Shown here: piece after piece, positions 35,080-43,914 of the stretch | Layout: every line of letters begins with the position of its first letter | Numbering within the stretch: position 1 is the stretch's first letter | Assembly: GCF_002009175.1 (NCBI RefSeq) | Contig: NZ_CP018047.1 | Span: forward strand, 7,431,001 to 7,495,000 | DNA length: 64,000 bases | Reading direction: 5' to 3' | DNA from: Streptomyces niveus | Lineage (GTDB): Bacteria > Actinomycetota > Actinomycetes > Streptomycetales > Streptomycetaceae | Made by a program: the position numbers and the translations under genes | The notes under the pieces: generated by a model | Database searches by the model: none | Told to the model about the DNA's origin: nothing | The model's input: only the letters and a program-made list of their open reading frames with translations

Positions 35080-36267
35080 ATGACTGCCCTCGAGGGGGTG
35101 AAGGTGATCTGTGTCGGACAGTTCTACTTCGCCCCGTACTGCACCATGCTGATGGCCCGCCTGGGCGCGGACGTCATCAAGATCGAATCACCGGAAGGTG
35201 ACCCGTACCGGCGGCTGCCAGCTGTGGACGAGGACGGGACCCCCTACCAGTTCCGTTTCCTCAACTCCGGCAAGCGCACGATCCGGCTGGACCTCAAGAA
35301 CCCGGCGGGGCAGGAGGTGCTGCGCGATCTGGTCCGCAACGCGGACGTCGTCGTGCAGAACCTCTCACCCGGGGCGATGGACCGGTTCGGGCTGGGCTAC
35401 GAGCAGCTCAGCGAGGTCAACCCGCGCCTGATCATGGCGTCCGGCACGGGCTTCGGCTCGTTCGGCCCCTACGCGGGGGAGTCGGCGATGGACCTGACCA
35501 TCCAGGCCCGCACCGCGATCATGAGCACCACCGGGTTCGAGGACGGTGTCCCCGTCCGCACGGGGCCCTCGGTGGTCGACTTCATGGCCGGCACGCACAT
35601 TCTCGCCGGTGTGCTGGCGGCGCTGTTCCAGCGCACCCGCACCGGCCGCGGCCAGCACGTCGAGGTCGCGTTGCAGGACGCGATCCTGCCCTCGCTGACC
35701 TCGAACATCGCCGGCCTGCTCAGCGCGGGCATCGCCAGCCACGAGCGGACGGGCAACAGGCACGGTGGGATGGCGGTCGCACCCTACAACGCCTACCCGG
35801 CCGCTGACGGCTGGGTGACCGTGCTGTGCCCGACCGACGCGCACTGGCAGCGTCTGCGCGCTCTCATGCACGACCCGGTGGCCGACGATCCGAGGTTCGC
35901 GACCATGACCGGGCGCTGCGACCACATGGACGAGGTCGACGCCGTAGTCGGTCGCTGGACCCGGACCTGGACCAAGGACGACCTGGCCCGCACGCTCAAG
36001 GACCTCAAGATCCCGTGCGCTCCGGTGGTCACACTCCCGGAACTGCTGGAGGACCCGCACGTCCGGGCCCGCGGTGTCCTGCGGACCGTCACCGACGAGA
36101 AGGGTTCCTTCGTCACCCTGGGCAGTCCACTGCACCTGTCCGACTCGCCCATGGTCGACCCGACACGGTCGGGGGGACTGGGCGAGCACACCGACGCGGT
36201 GTTGAGCGAGGAGCTCGGGATGTCCGCGGACCAGATCGCGAAGCTGCGCGACGCAGGAGTCATCTGA
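35080..36267 (+). CDS. CaiB/BaiF (family III) CoA transferase
   Basis: 395 residues. LEGVKVICVGQFYFAPYCTMLMARLGADVIKIE (cited in part) begins the family fold. The conserved Asp that forms the CoA-anhydride intermediate is probably that in GESAMDLTIQA (about 142). The C-terminal half has GWVTVLCPTDAHWQRL and the family repeat RTWTKDDLARTLKDLKIPCAPV (cited in part). It transfers CoA between carboxylic acids, supplying an acyl-CoA to the downstream beta-oxidation-type enzymes. GGAGG precedes ATG 35080. Confidence 0.92.
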   Translation: MTALEGVKVICVGQFYFAPYCTMLMARLGADVIKIESPEGDPYRRLPAVDEDGTPYQFRFLNSGKRTIRLDLKNPAGQEVLRDLVRNADVVVQNLSPGAMDRFGLGYEQLSEVNPRLIMASGTGFGSFGPYAGESAMDLTIQARTAIMSTTGFEDGVPVRTGPSVVDFMAGTHILAGVLAALFQRTRTGRGQHVEVALQDAILPSLTSNIAGLLSAGIASHERTGNRHGGMAVAPYNAYPAADGWVTVLCPTDAHWQRLRALMHDPVADDPRFATMTGRCDHMDEVDAVVGRWTRTWTKDDLARTLKDLKIPCAPVVTLPELLEDPHVRARGVLRTVTDEKGSFVTLGSPLHLSDSPMVDPTRSGGLGEHTDAVLSEELGMSADQIAKLRDAGVI

Positions 36268-36320
36268 GCGTCCGCCCCCGGCGGTCCGGACGCGATCACA
36301 GTGGACAAGGAGCACAGAAC

Positions 36321-37403
36321 ATGACCGTGGACGCGCGCATCGCCGTACTTCCGGCGGGGCAGGAGCAGCTCGAGCTTCGTGAGGTGACACTCGACGCCCT
36401 CGGCCCCCACGAGGTCATCGTCCGGCAGCGGGCGTTCGGCGTCTGCCACAGTCAGCTGGACCGGATCTTCGATCCGCACCGGACCGGCACCATGCTGCTC
36501 GGACACGAGTCCATCGGGACCGTGGTCGAGGTGGGGGCCGACGTCGGCTACGTCCGTCCCGGCGACGAGGTCCTGACCACCTGGATCCCGCGCACTCCGC
36601 TCGCCGGACGCCCGCCCGTGCCCTCGCGGATCGTGTTCCCCGACGGGGACGAGGCCCGCACGCACAACACGTTCACCTGGGGTACGCACGCCGTCGTCGA
36701 CGAGCAGTGGGTGGTCAAGGCTCCGCAGGGCACCCCGCTCGATCTCGGCTCGGTCATCGGCTGCGCTCTGATGACCGGCGCGGGCGCGGTGATGAACACC
36801 GCCGAGGTCCAGCCCGGACAGAGCGTCGCGGTCTGGGGCGCCGGAGGTGTGGGCCTGTGCGCGGTCGCCGGCGCGTCGATCCTGGGCGCCTCGCGGGTCA
36901 TCGCGGTCGATATCGACGCCGAAAAGCTCCAGTTGGCCAAGCAGTTCGGAGCGACCGACGTGGTCGACGCCCGCGCCGGTGACCCCGTCGAGGCCATCCG
37001 GGCACTGACTCCGCACTCGGACGGCACTCGCGGTGTCGACTTCGCCTTCGACTGCACCGGGCTCGGGAAGAACATCCCGACAAGCCTCGCGGCCGTGCGC
37101 CCCGGGATCCGGGGCTCCGGGATCCGCGGCGGCGCGGACGTGCTCGTGGGAATCCCACGCGTGCCGTTCGAGCTGGACGCCATGGATCTGCTTACCGGAG
37201 AGAAGCGACTGGTCGGCTGTGTCGGCGGGAGCTGCGACCCCCTGCGCGACTTCCCCGTCTTCGTCGACTGGACCCGCGACGGCAGGTTCGACCCGAGTGC
37301 CCTGGTGACCGACCGCTACTCGCTCGACCAGCTCAACACCGCGGTCGACGACCTGCACCACGGCCGTGTCCGCGGCCGCGCGGTCGTTGAGGTGGACCTG
37401 TGA
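36321..37403 (+). CDS. Zinc-type alcohol dehydrogenase (class-III-like MDR)
   Basis: 360 residues. The catalytic zinc region is AFGVCHSQLDRIF and LLGHESIGTVVEVG. Notably the four-cysteine structural zinc loop is absent: the corresponding segment reads TTWIPRTPLAGRPPVPSR. The cofactor motif is VAVWGAGGVGLCAVAGASILGAS (cited in part), with Asp in VIAVDID favouring NAD. It is distinct from the other two ADHs in the island. AAGGAG precedes ATG 36321. Confidence 0.88.
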   Translation: MTVDARIAVLPAGQEQLELREVTLDALGPHEVIVRQRAFGVCHSQLDRIFDPHRTGTMLLGHESIGTVVEVGADVGYVRPGDEVLTTWIPRTPLAGRPPVPSRIVFPDGDEARTHNTFTWGTHAVVDEQWVVKAPQGTPLDLGSVIGCALMTGAGAVMNTAEVQPGQSVAVWGAGGVGLCAVAGASILGASRVIAVDIDAEKLQLAKQFGATDVVDARAGDPVEAIRALTPHSDGTRGVDFAFDCTGLGKNIPTSLAAVRPGIRGSGIRGGADVLVGIPRVPFELDAMDLLTGEKRLVGCVGGSCDPLRDFPVFVDWTRDGRFDPSALVTDRYSLDQLNTAVDDLHHGRVRGRAVVEVDL

Positions 37404-37530
37404 GCAGGCCGGCGCGCGGACCCGTCCGATCGCCGAGCGCGCCCACGGGTGCGGCCCGACCGGTCTCGGCGACGCGACACAACCAGGCGCGATACCACTC
37501 GACGCGGCACCACCAGAGGAGTGACTGCAC

Positions 37531-38703
37531 GTGAGCCCTGAACCTGATCTGAAACTCCGACATCTGAGCCCGGCCTTCCGTACGTTCGCCGGTGACGGCG
37601 CGCTCGACGCACTGCCGCGCGAGCTGGCGCGGGTCGGGGCGCGCCGGGCGGTGATCGTCTGCATTCCCGCCGTCGCCGCGCACAGCGACGCGATGGGCAG
37701 GCTTCACGAGGCACTCGGCGACCGGCTCGCAGGCCAGTTCGAGGGTGTGGAGGAGCACAGCCCGCTCCCCTCCGTCGAGCAGGCCCGGGCGTTCCTGGCC
37801 GACCACGACGCGGACGCGGTGATCGCCGTCGGCGGTGGCTCGTCGGTGGTCACGGCACGAGCGGCCACGATCCTGCTCGGCGAGGGCAGGGACGTACGAG
37901 AGCTGTGCACCCGGCGGGAGGCGGACGGCAGGCTCGTGAGCCCTAAGCTGGCGGCGCCGAAACTGCCGCAGTGGGTGGTGCCGAGTTCCCCGACGACGGC
38001 ATACGCCAAGGCGGGCGCCGCGGTGCGGGATCCCGAGACGGAGGAGCGGCTCGCCCTCTACGACCCGAAGGCCCGCGCCCAGGGAGTCGTGCTCGACCCC
38101 GTCATGGCGCTCACCGCCCCCGCGCGGCTGAGCTGGTCGGCCGCTCTGAACGTCTTCTCCATGGCGGTGGAGGGCCTGCAGTCACGCCGCGTCGACCCGC
38201 TTGCCGACGCTGCACTGGCGCATGCCGTGCGCACGGTCGTGACGTGGCTTCCGCGCGTCGCGCAGGAGCCGGACTCCGCAGTGCCACGACTGCAGTTGAT
38301 GCTTGCCGCCATCATGAGCGGTCAGGGGAGCGACCACACGGGCGGCGGGCTCGCGCAGGCCCTTTCCCATGCGATCGGTCCGCGGTCCTCCGCCCCGAAC
38401 GGCGTCGTGGAAGCCCTCCTGCTGCCGCACGCCATGCGCTTCAACGCCGAAGTCGTAAGTCATCGTCTGGACGCGATCGCGGACTGCCTGGGGCTTGCCG
38501 ACCGCAGCGCGGCGGGAGCGGTCGCGGAGGTCGAGCGTCTGCTGGGCGTCTTCGAGGCTCCCCGCCGGCTTCAGGACATCGGCGTGGCAAAGGAGTCGCT
38601 CGCCGAGGCCGCTACCTACGCGATGGACGACTGGGCGATCACCGCCGGGCCGCGCGTGCCCGAGGCACAGGACGTGCACGACCTGCTCGACAGCGCCTGG
38701 TAG
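37531..38703 (+). CDS. Iron-containing alcohol dehydrogenase/maleylacetate-reductase-like protein with altered metal site
   Basis: 390 residues of the Fe-ADH fold. The NAD motif is VIAVGGGSSVVTARAA (about 95-110), with LPQWVVPSSPTTAYAKAG. The family's metal-binding region normally reads like DALxHAxE. Here it is LNVFSMAVEGLQS, with Asn and Met in place of Asp and His. Later His ligands also seem replaced (LAQALSHAIG, SSAPNGVVEA). Maleylacetate reductases also carry Asn at the first position, so this is the closest type, but the His losses are unusual. The alignment is by eye. GTG 37531 follows GAGGAG. Confidence 0.8.
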   Translation: MSPEPDLKLRHLSPAFRTFAGDGALDALPRELARVGARRAVIVCIPAVAAHSDAMGRLHEALGDRLAGQFEGVEEHSPLPSVEQARAFLADHDADAVIAVGGGSSVVTARAATILLGEGRDVRELCTRREADGRLVSPKLAAPKLPQWVVPSSPTTAYAKAGAAVRDPETEERLALYDPKARAQGVVLDPVMALTAPARLSWSAALNVFSMAVEGLQSRRVDPLADAALAHAVRTVVTWLPRVAQEPDSAVPRLQLMLAAIMSGQGSDHTGGGLAQALSHAIGPRSSAPNGVVEALLLPHAMRFNAEVVSHRLDAIADCLGLADRSAAGAVAEVERLLGVFEAPRRLQDIGVAKESLAEAATYAMDDWAITAGPRVPEAQDVHDLLDSAW

Positions 38704-38743
38704 GGCGTCCCCCGACCACTGACGACCACACTTGAGGACTGCG

Positions 38744-39919
38744 ATGACAACGACGGAGACCCCGCAGGACACCGGGATCGGCAAGGAGCTGGCCACCGGC
38801 AGGTTCACCGACGAGATGCTCGCCCAGATGCGCGAGCTGATCGGCACGGAGTTGCGGACCGACGCCTGTGTCAACAACGAGTACGCCACCCGGCTGGCCG
38901 TCCTGCGGTTCGCCGAGGGCATCGGCGACGACAATCCGCTCTGGACCGACGAGGCGTACGCGGCCTCGGGGCCTTTCGGTGAGATCATCGCTCCGCCCAG
39001 CTTCATCTTCGCCTGTCTCGGCTCCGTACAAGTAGGGTGGCGCGGCCTCGGCGGGTTCCACGCCGAGACCGACGTGACCTTCCACGCCCCCATCAAGGTC
39101 GGGGACAAGATCACGGCCCGCGTCTGGTTCGACGGCTTCGACGGTCCTACCGACAGCAGCTTCGGCGGCCGCCGGATCAAGGACTACCTGCGCCAGGAGT
39201 ACTGGAACCAGGACGGCGTCCTCGTCGCCCGGTTCATCTGCGCGCGGATGCGCTTCGAACGCGGCGAGATGCAAAAGCGCCGCACGTCCCGCACGATCGA
39301 GCTGCCGCACCCCTGGTCCGACGCCGAGTTGGAGCGGATCGAGGAGGACATCCTCGCGGAGACGCCTCGCGGCGCGGAGCCACGGTACTGGGACGACGTC
39401 CAGGTCGGCGACGAGCTCGACACCCTGACCAAGGGTCCCATCGGGCTCACCGACGAGATCGCCTACGTGGCGTCCGGCGCCGCCCCGATCCCGCGGCTGT
39501 CCGCGCACGGCGTCGCCCTGCGCCGCTACCGCAAGCACCCGAAGTGGGCCTTCCGCGACCCCAGCACGCACGCCCTCGAGCCGGTGTACTCGGTGCACTA
39601 CAACGACTACGCGGCAAGGCTGCAGGGCGCCCAGATCGCCTACGACGTCGGCATCCAGCGCACCTGTTGGCAGCTGCACTCGCTGACGCACTGGATCGGC
39701 GACACCGGTTCGGTCAAGGCGGTCCACGGCCAGTACCGGGCGCATGTCTACCTCTCCGACGTCGTACGGCTGGGCGGCAAGGTCGTCGGCAAGGAGATCG
39801 ACGCCGACGGCGACGCCGTGCTGCACCTCGAGACCTGGGCCCACAACCAGCGGGAGCAGAACTGCATGCCGGGCACCGCGACCGTCGCCCTCCCGCGCCG
39901 CGCCGAGGGGACCGTGTGA
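38744..39919 (+). CDS. MaoC-type double hot-dog hydratase/dehydratase
   Basis: 391 residues, two hot-dog halves. The N-terminal MaoC_dehydrat_N half has FAEGIGDDNPLWTDEAYAASG (cited in part) and IIAPPSFIFACLG. The C-terminal half has YSVHYNDYAARLQGAQIAYDVG (cited in part) and a late DAVLHLETWAHNQREQNCMPGTATV (cited in part). Such proteins hydrate branched or dicarboxylic enoyl-CoAs (mesaconyl-, itaconyl- or 3-methylfumaryl-CoA hydratases are relatives). The stop overlaps the ligase start (TGATG). The actual substrate is not inferable. Confidence 0.85.
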   Translation: MTTTETPQDTGIGKELATGRFTDEMLAQMRELIGTELRTDACVNNEYATRLAVLRFAEGIGDDNPLWTDEAYAASGPFGEIIAPPSFIFACLGSVQVGWRGLGGFHAETDVTFHAPIKVGDKITARVWFDGFDGPTDSSFGGRRIKDYLRQEYWNQDGVLVARFICARMRFERGEMQKRRTSRTIELPHPWSDAELERIEEDILAETPRGAEPRYWDDVQVGDELDTLTKGPIGLTDEIAYVASGAAPIPRLSAHGVALRRYRKHPKWAFRDPSTHALEPVYSVHYNDYAARLQGAQIAYDVGIQRTCWQLHSLTHWIGDTGSVKAVHGQYRAHVYLSDVVRLGGKVVGKEIDADGDAVLHLETWAHNQREQNCMPGTATVALPRRAEGTV

Positions 39920-41529
39920 TGGGCGAACAGCATGGGGTGCCGGCCTCCGAGGTGTGGGGCAAGGAGATCGGGACCGAGGAGATCCGCGGCATCCCTTTCC
40001 GCACCTACACCGAGCGGCCCCACGACATCGCCGGTGTGCTCGCGTTCGCCGACCGCTGGGGCGACCGGCCCCACATCGTGCAGGGCGACACCGTGGTGAC
40101 CTTCGCCGGGCTGCGCCGCGCGGCCGACGCCAAGGCCGCCCTGCTGCGCGCGAGGGGACTCGGCCCGGGTGACCGGGTCCTGCTGCTGGGCTTCAACAGC
40201 CCGGAGTGGATCATCAACTTCTGGGCCTGCGTGAGCGCGAAGGCGGTTCCGGTCCTCGGCAACGCCTGGTGGGGGCCCGCCGAGCTCGCCGACAGCATCG
40301 CCCTCCTGAAGCCGAGCCTTGTGCTCGCCGACTCGCGCGGCGCGCGCTCGCTGCCCGACGACATCACCGTAGGCCCCTGGGCGTGCGAGATTCCTGACGG
40401 CGGTGGCACGAAGCCCGATCCGCGGCTTGCGGACGCGCACCACGAGGACGATCCCGCCGCGTTCGTCTTCACCTCAGGAACCTCGGGCAAGCCCAAGGCG
40501 GTCGTGCTTTCGCACAGGTCCCTGCTCGCCGGGCTGCACATGCTGCTGCACATCACCCGGCGGCTGCCCCAGCAGGTCGACGAGGCCACCGGGGACGCCG
40601 GCCTGCACACCGGGCCGATGTTCCACATCGGCGGGATCCAGACCCTCATCCGGGCGGTCACGGTCGGAGACACGCTGGTCATGCCGGCCGGCAAGTTCGA
40701 TCCGGCCGAAGCACTGCGGCTGATCGAGCAGTGGCGCGTCGTCCGGTGGAGCGCCGTGCCGACGATGGTCTCGCGGGTGCTGGAACACCCAGAGGTGCAC
40801 CGCAGGGACCTGACCTCCCTGCGCTCCCTCACGGTCGGCGGTGCTCCGGTGCACTCGGAGTTCCTGGCGCAACTGCGTGCCGGGCTACCTGGGATCGAGC
40901 CCCGGGTGGCGACCGGATACGGGCTGACCGAGAACGGCGGCCAGGCCACCGCGGCGTCCGGCAAGGACACCACCGAGCGGCCCGGCAGCAGTGGGCGCCC
41001 GCTGCCGTGCGTCGAGCTGAAGATCCTCGACCCGACCGAGCACCAGGACGGCGAGATCCTCATCCGGTGCCCCACACAGATGATCGGATACTTCGGTGTC
41101 GACGACTCAACCATCGACGACGAGGGCTGGCTGCACACCGGTGATCTCGGGCACCTGGACGAGGAGAACTACCTCTGGATCACCGGTCGGGCGAAGGACA
41201 TGATCATTCGCGGTGGCGAGAACATCGCCCCGGCCGCCGTGGAGGTAGCCCTGGCCGGCATCGGGGGTGTGGTCGAGTCCGCCGTCTTCGGCGTGCCGCA
41301 CCCTGACCTGGGGGAGGAGGTCATGGCCGTGGTCGTCGTCGAGAACGGCGTGACGGCCGACGACCTCGCCCGCGAGCTGCGTTCCCGTCTGGTCTCCTTC
41401 GCGGTGCCGACCCGGTGGCGGATCGAACGGGAGCCTCTCCGCACGACACATTCCGGCAAGATCGACAAGAAGGAGCTTGCCGCGGTGGCGCGCTCCGAGC
41501 TCGCCGCCACGACGGGGGACGCCGTATGA
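39919..41529 (+). CDS. Acyl-CoA synthetase (AMP-forming)
   Basis: 536 residues. The P-loop is FTSGTSGKPKAVVLSHR (about 184-200), motif A5 is GYGLTENGGQA, the hinge region is LHTGDLGHLDE and ITGRAKDMIIRGGENI, and the catalytic Lys near the C terminus is in THSGKIDKKEL. It activates a carboxylic acid to its CoA thioester with ATP. It is translationally coupled to the genes on both sides (TGATG and ATGA overlaps), so ligase, MaoC hydratase and crotonase act together. Confidence 0.93.
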   Translation: MGEQHGVPASEVWGKEIGTEEIRGIPFRTYTERPHDIAGVLAFADRWGDRPHIVQGDTVVTFAGLRRAADAKAALLRARGLGPGDRVLLLGFNSPEWIINFWACVSAKAVPVLGNAWWGPAELADSIALLKPSLVLADSRGARSLPDDITVGPWACEIPDGGGTKPDPRLADAHHEDDPAAFVFTSGTSGKPKAVVLSHRSLLAGLHMLLHITRRLPQQVDEATGDAGLHTGPMFHIGGIQTLIRAVTVGDTLVMPAGKFDPAEALRLIEQWRVVRWSAVPTMVSRVLEHPEVHRRDLTSLRSLTVGGAPVHSEFLAQLRAGLPGIEPRVATGYGLTENGGQATAASGKDTTERPGSSGRPLPCVELKILDPTEHQDGEILIRCPTQMIGYFGVDDSTIDDEGWLHTGDLGHLDEENYLWITGRAKDMIIRGGENIAPAAVEVALAGIGGVVESAVFGVPHPDLGEEVMAVVVVENGVTADDLARELRSRLVSFAVPTRWRIEREPLRTTHSGKIDKKELAAVARSELAATTGDAV

Positions 41530-42272
41530 GCGACATCGTCCGCGCGACGGTCGCCGACCGGGTCGCGCTGCTGGAGATGCGACGCCCTCCGAACAACTTC
41601 TTCGACGAGGCGCTGCTGACCGAGCTGGCCGACGCCCTGCTCGCGCTCGACGACGAGAAGGACGTCACCAGCGTGGTGCTGTGCTCGCAGGGGAAGCACT
41701 TCTGTGCCGGAGCCGACCTGCGGGGAATGGGAGAAGCGGGCATCCGCCGGGTCTACCGGCAGGCATTCCGGTTGTTCTCCGGTCGCAAACCGGTCGTCGC
41801 CGCGGTGCAGGGTGCCGCGATCGGAGGCGGCCTCGGTCTGGCGATGTCGGCGGACTTCCGCATCGCCGCTCCCGGAGCGCGGCTCACGGCGAACTTCGCA
41901 CGCCTCGGCTTCCATCAGGGCTTCGCGCTGTCGGTGACGCTGCCGAGGGCCGTCGGCCCGCAGCGCGCCCAGGAGCTGCTCTACACCGGCCGCTCGGTCG
42001 ATGGAGGGGAAGCGGCTGCGATGGGCCTGTGCGACGCGGTGGCGGACGACCCGCGCGAAGCCGCGATCGAGTTCGCGACCCGCATCGCGGCGGCGGCGCC
42101 GCTTTCGGTGCCGTTCATCAGGGCCACGCTGCGCCGCTCACTGGTCTCCGAGGTCTCCGCCGCTCTCGACTGCGAGGCGGCCGCGCAGGCCGCGCTCCTG
42201 GAAACCGCTGATTTCGCCGAGGGCGTCGCGGCGTCGATCGCGAAGCGCCCACCTCACTTCGTGGGGTCCTGA
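41526..42272 (+). CDS. Enoyl-CoA hydratase/isomerase (crotonase) family protein
   Basis: 248 residues. Oxyanion-hole segments are GKHFCAGADLRGMG (about 56-69) and GAAIGGGLGLAMSADFRIA (about 96-114). Where classical hydratases have two catalytic Glu (FxxPExxLGL and GGT regions), this protein has TANFARLGFHQGFALSVTLP. Both Glu appear to be missing. It may instead be an isomerase, thioesterase-like enzyme or C-C hydrolase. It overlaps the ligase gene by four bases and ends the operon started at 33616. Confidence 0.88.
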   Translation: MSDIVRATVADRVALLEMRRPPNNFFDEALLTELADALLALDDEKDVTSVVLCSQGKHFCAGADLRGMGEAGIRRVYRQAFRLFSGRKPVVAAVQGAAIGGGLGLAMSADFRIAAPGARLTANFARLGFHQGFALSVTLPRAVGPQRAQELLYTGRSVDGGEAAAMGLCDAVADDPREAAIEFATRIAAAAPLSVPFIRATLRRSLVSEVSAALDCEAAAQAALLETADFAEGVAASIAKRPPHFVGS

Positions 42273-42377
42273 TGACGAGTGTCGGGGCGCCAATCGGCTG
42301 AGGCAGCGCGCGAAAGAAGGTGACGTTAACACCGTCACGCACCGGTCATAGCGCCGCAGTCGTAATCCTGATCGATA

Positions 42378-42393
42378 GTTCTTATATCCGTAC
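42378..42393. promoter_or_regulatory. GTTCGTATATACGAAC-type palindrome (site 7)
   Basis: GTTCTTATATCCGTAC is a weaker match, 54 bp before the ALDH start at 42447, in the only sizeable gap (42273-42446) of the plus-strand run. Confidence 0.45.
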
Positions 42394-42433
42394 TCAATGC
42401 CCGTATCGGCGGGCCATCAATATCGATGATTCG

Positions 42434-43860
42434 AGGGGTGTGTCCGGTGAGTGAACGCGGCCAGATCTTCATCAATGGAAAGTGGGTGCCCTCTGCGGGC
42501 ACCGGTGTGATCGAGGTGATCAACCCGGTCACGGAGGAGCGTGTCGCGACGGTCCCGGCGGGGACCGCTGCGGATGTCGACCTCGCGGCCCGCGCTGCCG
42601 CCGAGGCGTTCCCCGCCTGGTCGCGGACGTCGGTCGACGAGCGTGCGGCATTGCTGCGCAAGCTGGCCCAGCTGACGGAGGCGCGGAGCGAGGAGATCAC
42701 CCGGGCTGTCGTGAGCGAGATCGGCCAGCCCTACTCGGTCGCCATCCGGTCCCAAGGCGCCTCCGCGGTCGAGGACCTGCGGAGTATCGCCGAGAGCCTG
42801 CCGGAGATCAGCTGGGAGGAGCAGGTCGGGCACACCGTTGTGGTCCGTGAGGCGGCCGGTGTGGTCGGTGCGATCACGCCGTGGAACGGGCCGATGCGCA
42901 TGATCTGTATGAAGGCGGGGGCGGCGATCGCCGCCGGCTGCACGGTCGTGCTCAAGGGCACGGAGGTGGCGCCGCTCAGTTCGTTCATCTTTGCCGAGAT
43001 CGCCGAAGAGGCCGGTCTGCCCGACGGGGTGTTCAACCTCGTCTCCGGCAGCGGTCCGGACGTCGGTGAGGCGCTGGTGACCCATCCGTTGGTCGACATG
43101 GTGTCGCTCACCGGCTCCGTACGTGCCGGACGTCGGGTGATGGAACTGGCCTCGCGGTCTGTCAAGAAGGTCGCCCTCGAACTCGGCGGCAAGTCGGCGA
43201 ACGTCATTCTGGAGGACGCCGACCTCACCCGGGCGATCGAGGTCGGTATCGAGGATGCCTTTCGCAACTCCGGCCAGGTGTGCGGCGGGCTCTCCCGCGT
43301 TCTTGTCCCGCGCTCCCGCCTCGCCGAGGCGGAGGAGATCGCCGTCCGCAAGGCAGAGAGTTATGTGCTCGGCGACCCGTACGATCCGGCCACCACGCTC
43401 GGTCCCGTCGCCAACGTTCACCAGCGGCAGCGCATCCGTGACTACATCCGTTCCGGCCTCGACGAGGGTGTGCGGCTGCTCACGGGCGGTCCCGAAGCGC
43501 CGGAGGGACTCGACCGGGGCTTCTTCGTGCGGCCCACCGTCTTCTCCGGTGACAACACCTCCAGGATTGCAAGGGAGGAGATCTTCGGACCCGTCGTCGT
43601 GATCATCCCCTTCGACAGCGAGGAGGAGGCCTTCGAGATCGCCAACGACACCCAGTACGGACTCGCCGGGGCGATCTGGGCTGGCGACGACGACCGTGCC
43701 CGAGCGCTCGCCCGCAACCTGCGTACCGGCCGGATCCGTATCAACGGCTCGGCGGTCAACCAGCGCGCCCCGCACGGCGGGTTCAAACTCTCCGGCATCG
43801 GCCGGGAGTTCGGGCGCTACGGCATCGAGGAATTCCTCGAGTACAAGTCCATCGGCTGAC
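42434..43860 (+). repeat. Direct repeat copy 1 (1,427 bp, whole ALDH gene)
   Basis: This segment recurs at 52530-53956 with an offset of exactly 10,096 bp. The translations of the two copies agree in the coding frame and in several other frames on both strands, so they are identical or nearly so at DNA level. It starts 13 bp before the GTG and ends one base after the stop, so only the gene itself is duplicated. Confidence 0.9.
42447..43859 (+). CDS. Aldehyde dehydrogenase (duplicate copy 1)
   Basis: 470 residues. Catalytic Asn in TPWNGPMRMICM, Glu in VALELGGKSANVIL, Cys in FRNSGQVCGGLSRV. The C terminus is RYGIEEFLEYKSIG. GTG 42447 has GAGGGG upstream. It is paralogous to the ALDH at 33616 and the same protein as the ALDH at 52543. 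This copy heads a run with MmgE/PrpD, acyl-CoA dehydrogenase and 3-hydroxyacyl-CoA dehydrogenase genes and has its own promoter palindrome. Confidence 0.93.
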   Translation: MSERGQIFINGKWVPSAGTGVIEVINPVTEERVATVPAGTAADVDLAARAAAEAFPAWSRTSVDERAALLRKLAQLTEARSEEITRAVVSEIGQPYSVAIRSQGASAVEDLRSIAESLPEISWEEQVGHTVVVREAAGVVGAITPWNGPMRMICMKAGAAIAAGCTVVLKGTEVAPLSSFIFAEIAEEAGLPDGVFNLVSGSGPDVGEALVTHPLVDMVSLTGSVRAGRRVMELASRSVKKVALELGGKSANVILEDADLTRAIEVGIEDAFRNSGQVCGGLSRVLVPRSRLAEAEEIAVRKAESYVLGDPYDPATTLGPVANVHQRQRIRDYIRSGLDEGVRLLTGGPEAPEGLDRGFFVRPTVFSGDNTSRIAREEIFGPVVVIIPFDSEEEAFEIANDTQYGLAGAIWAGDDDRARALARNLRTGRIRINGSAVNQRAPHGGFKLSGIGREFGRYGIEEFLEYKSIG

Positions 43861-43914
43861 AGACGTCCGCCGTCGGATCTCGGATCCGCCGGGCTGGAGA
43901 GGAAAGGGATTGAG

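Noticed and set aside
37531..38703. Resorcinol/hydroxyquinol degradation through maleylacetate
   Set aside because: No hydroxyquinol dioxygenase or flavin hydroxylase is present and the reductase-like protein lacks expected ligands.
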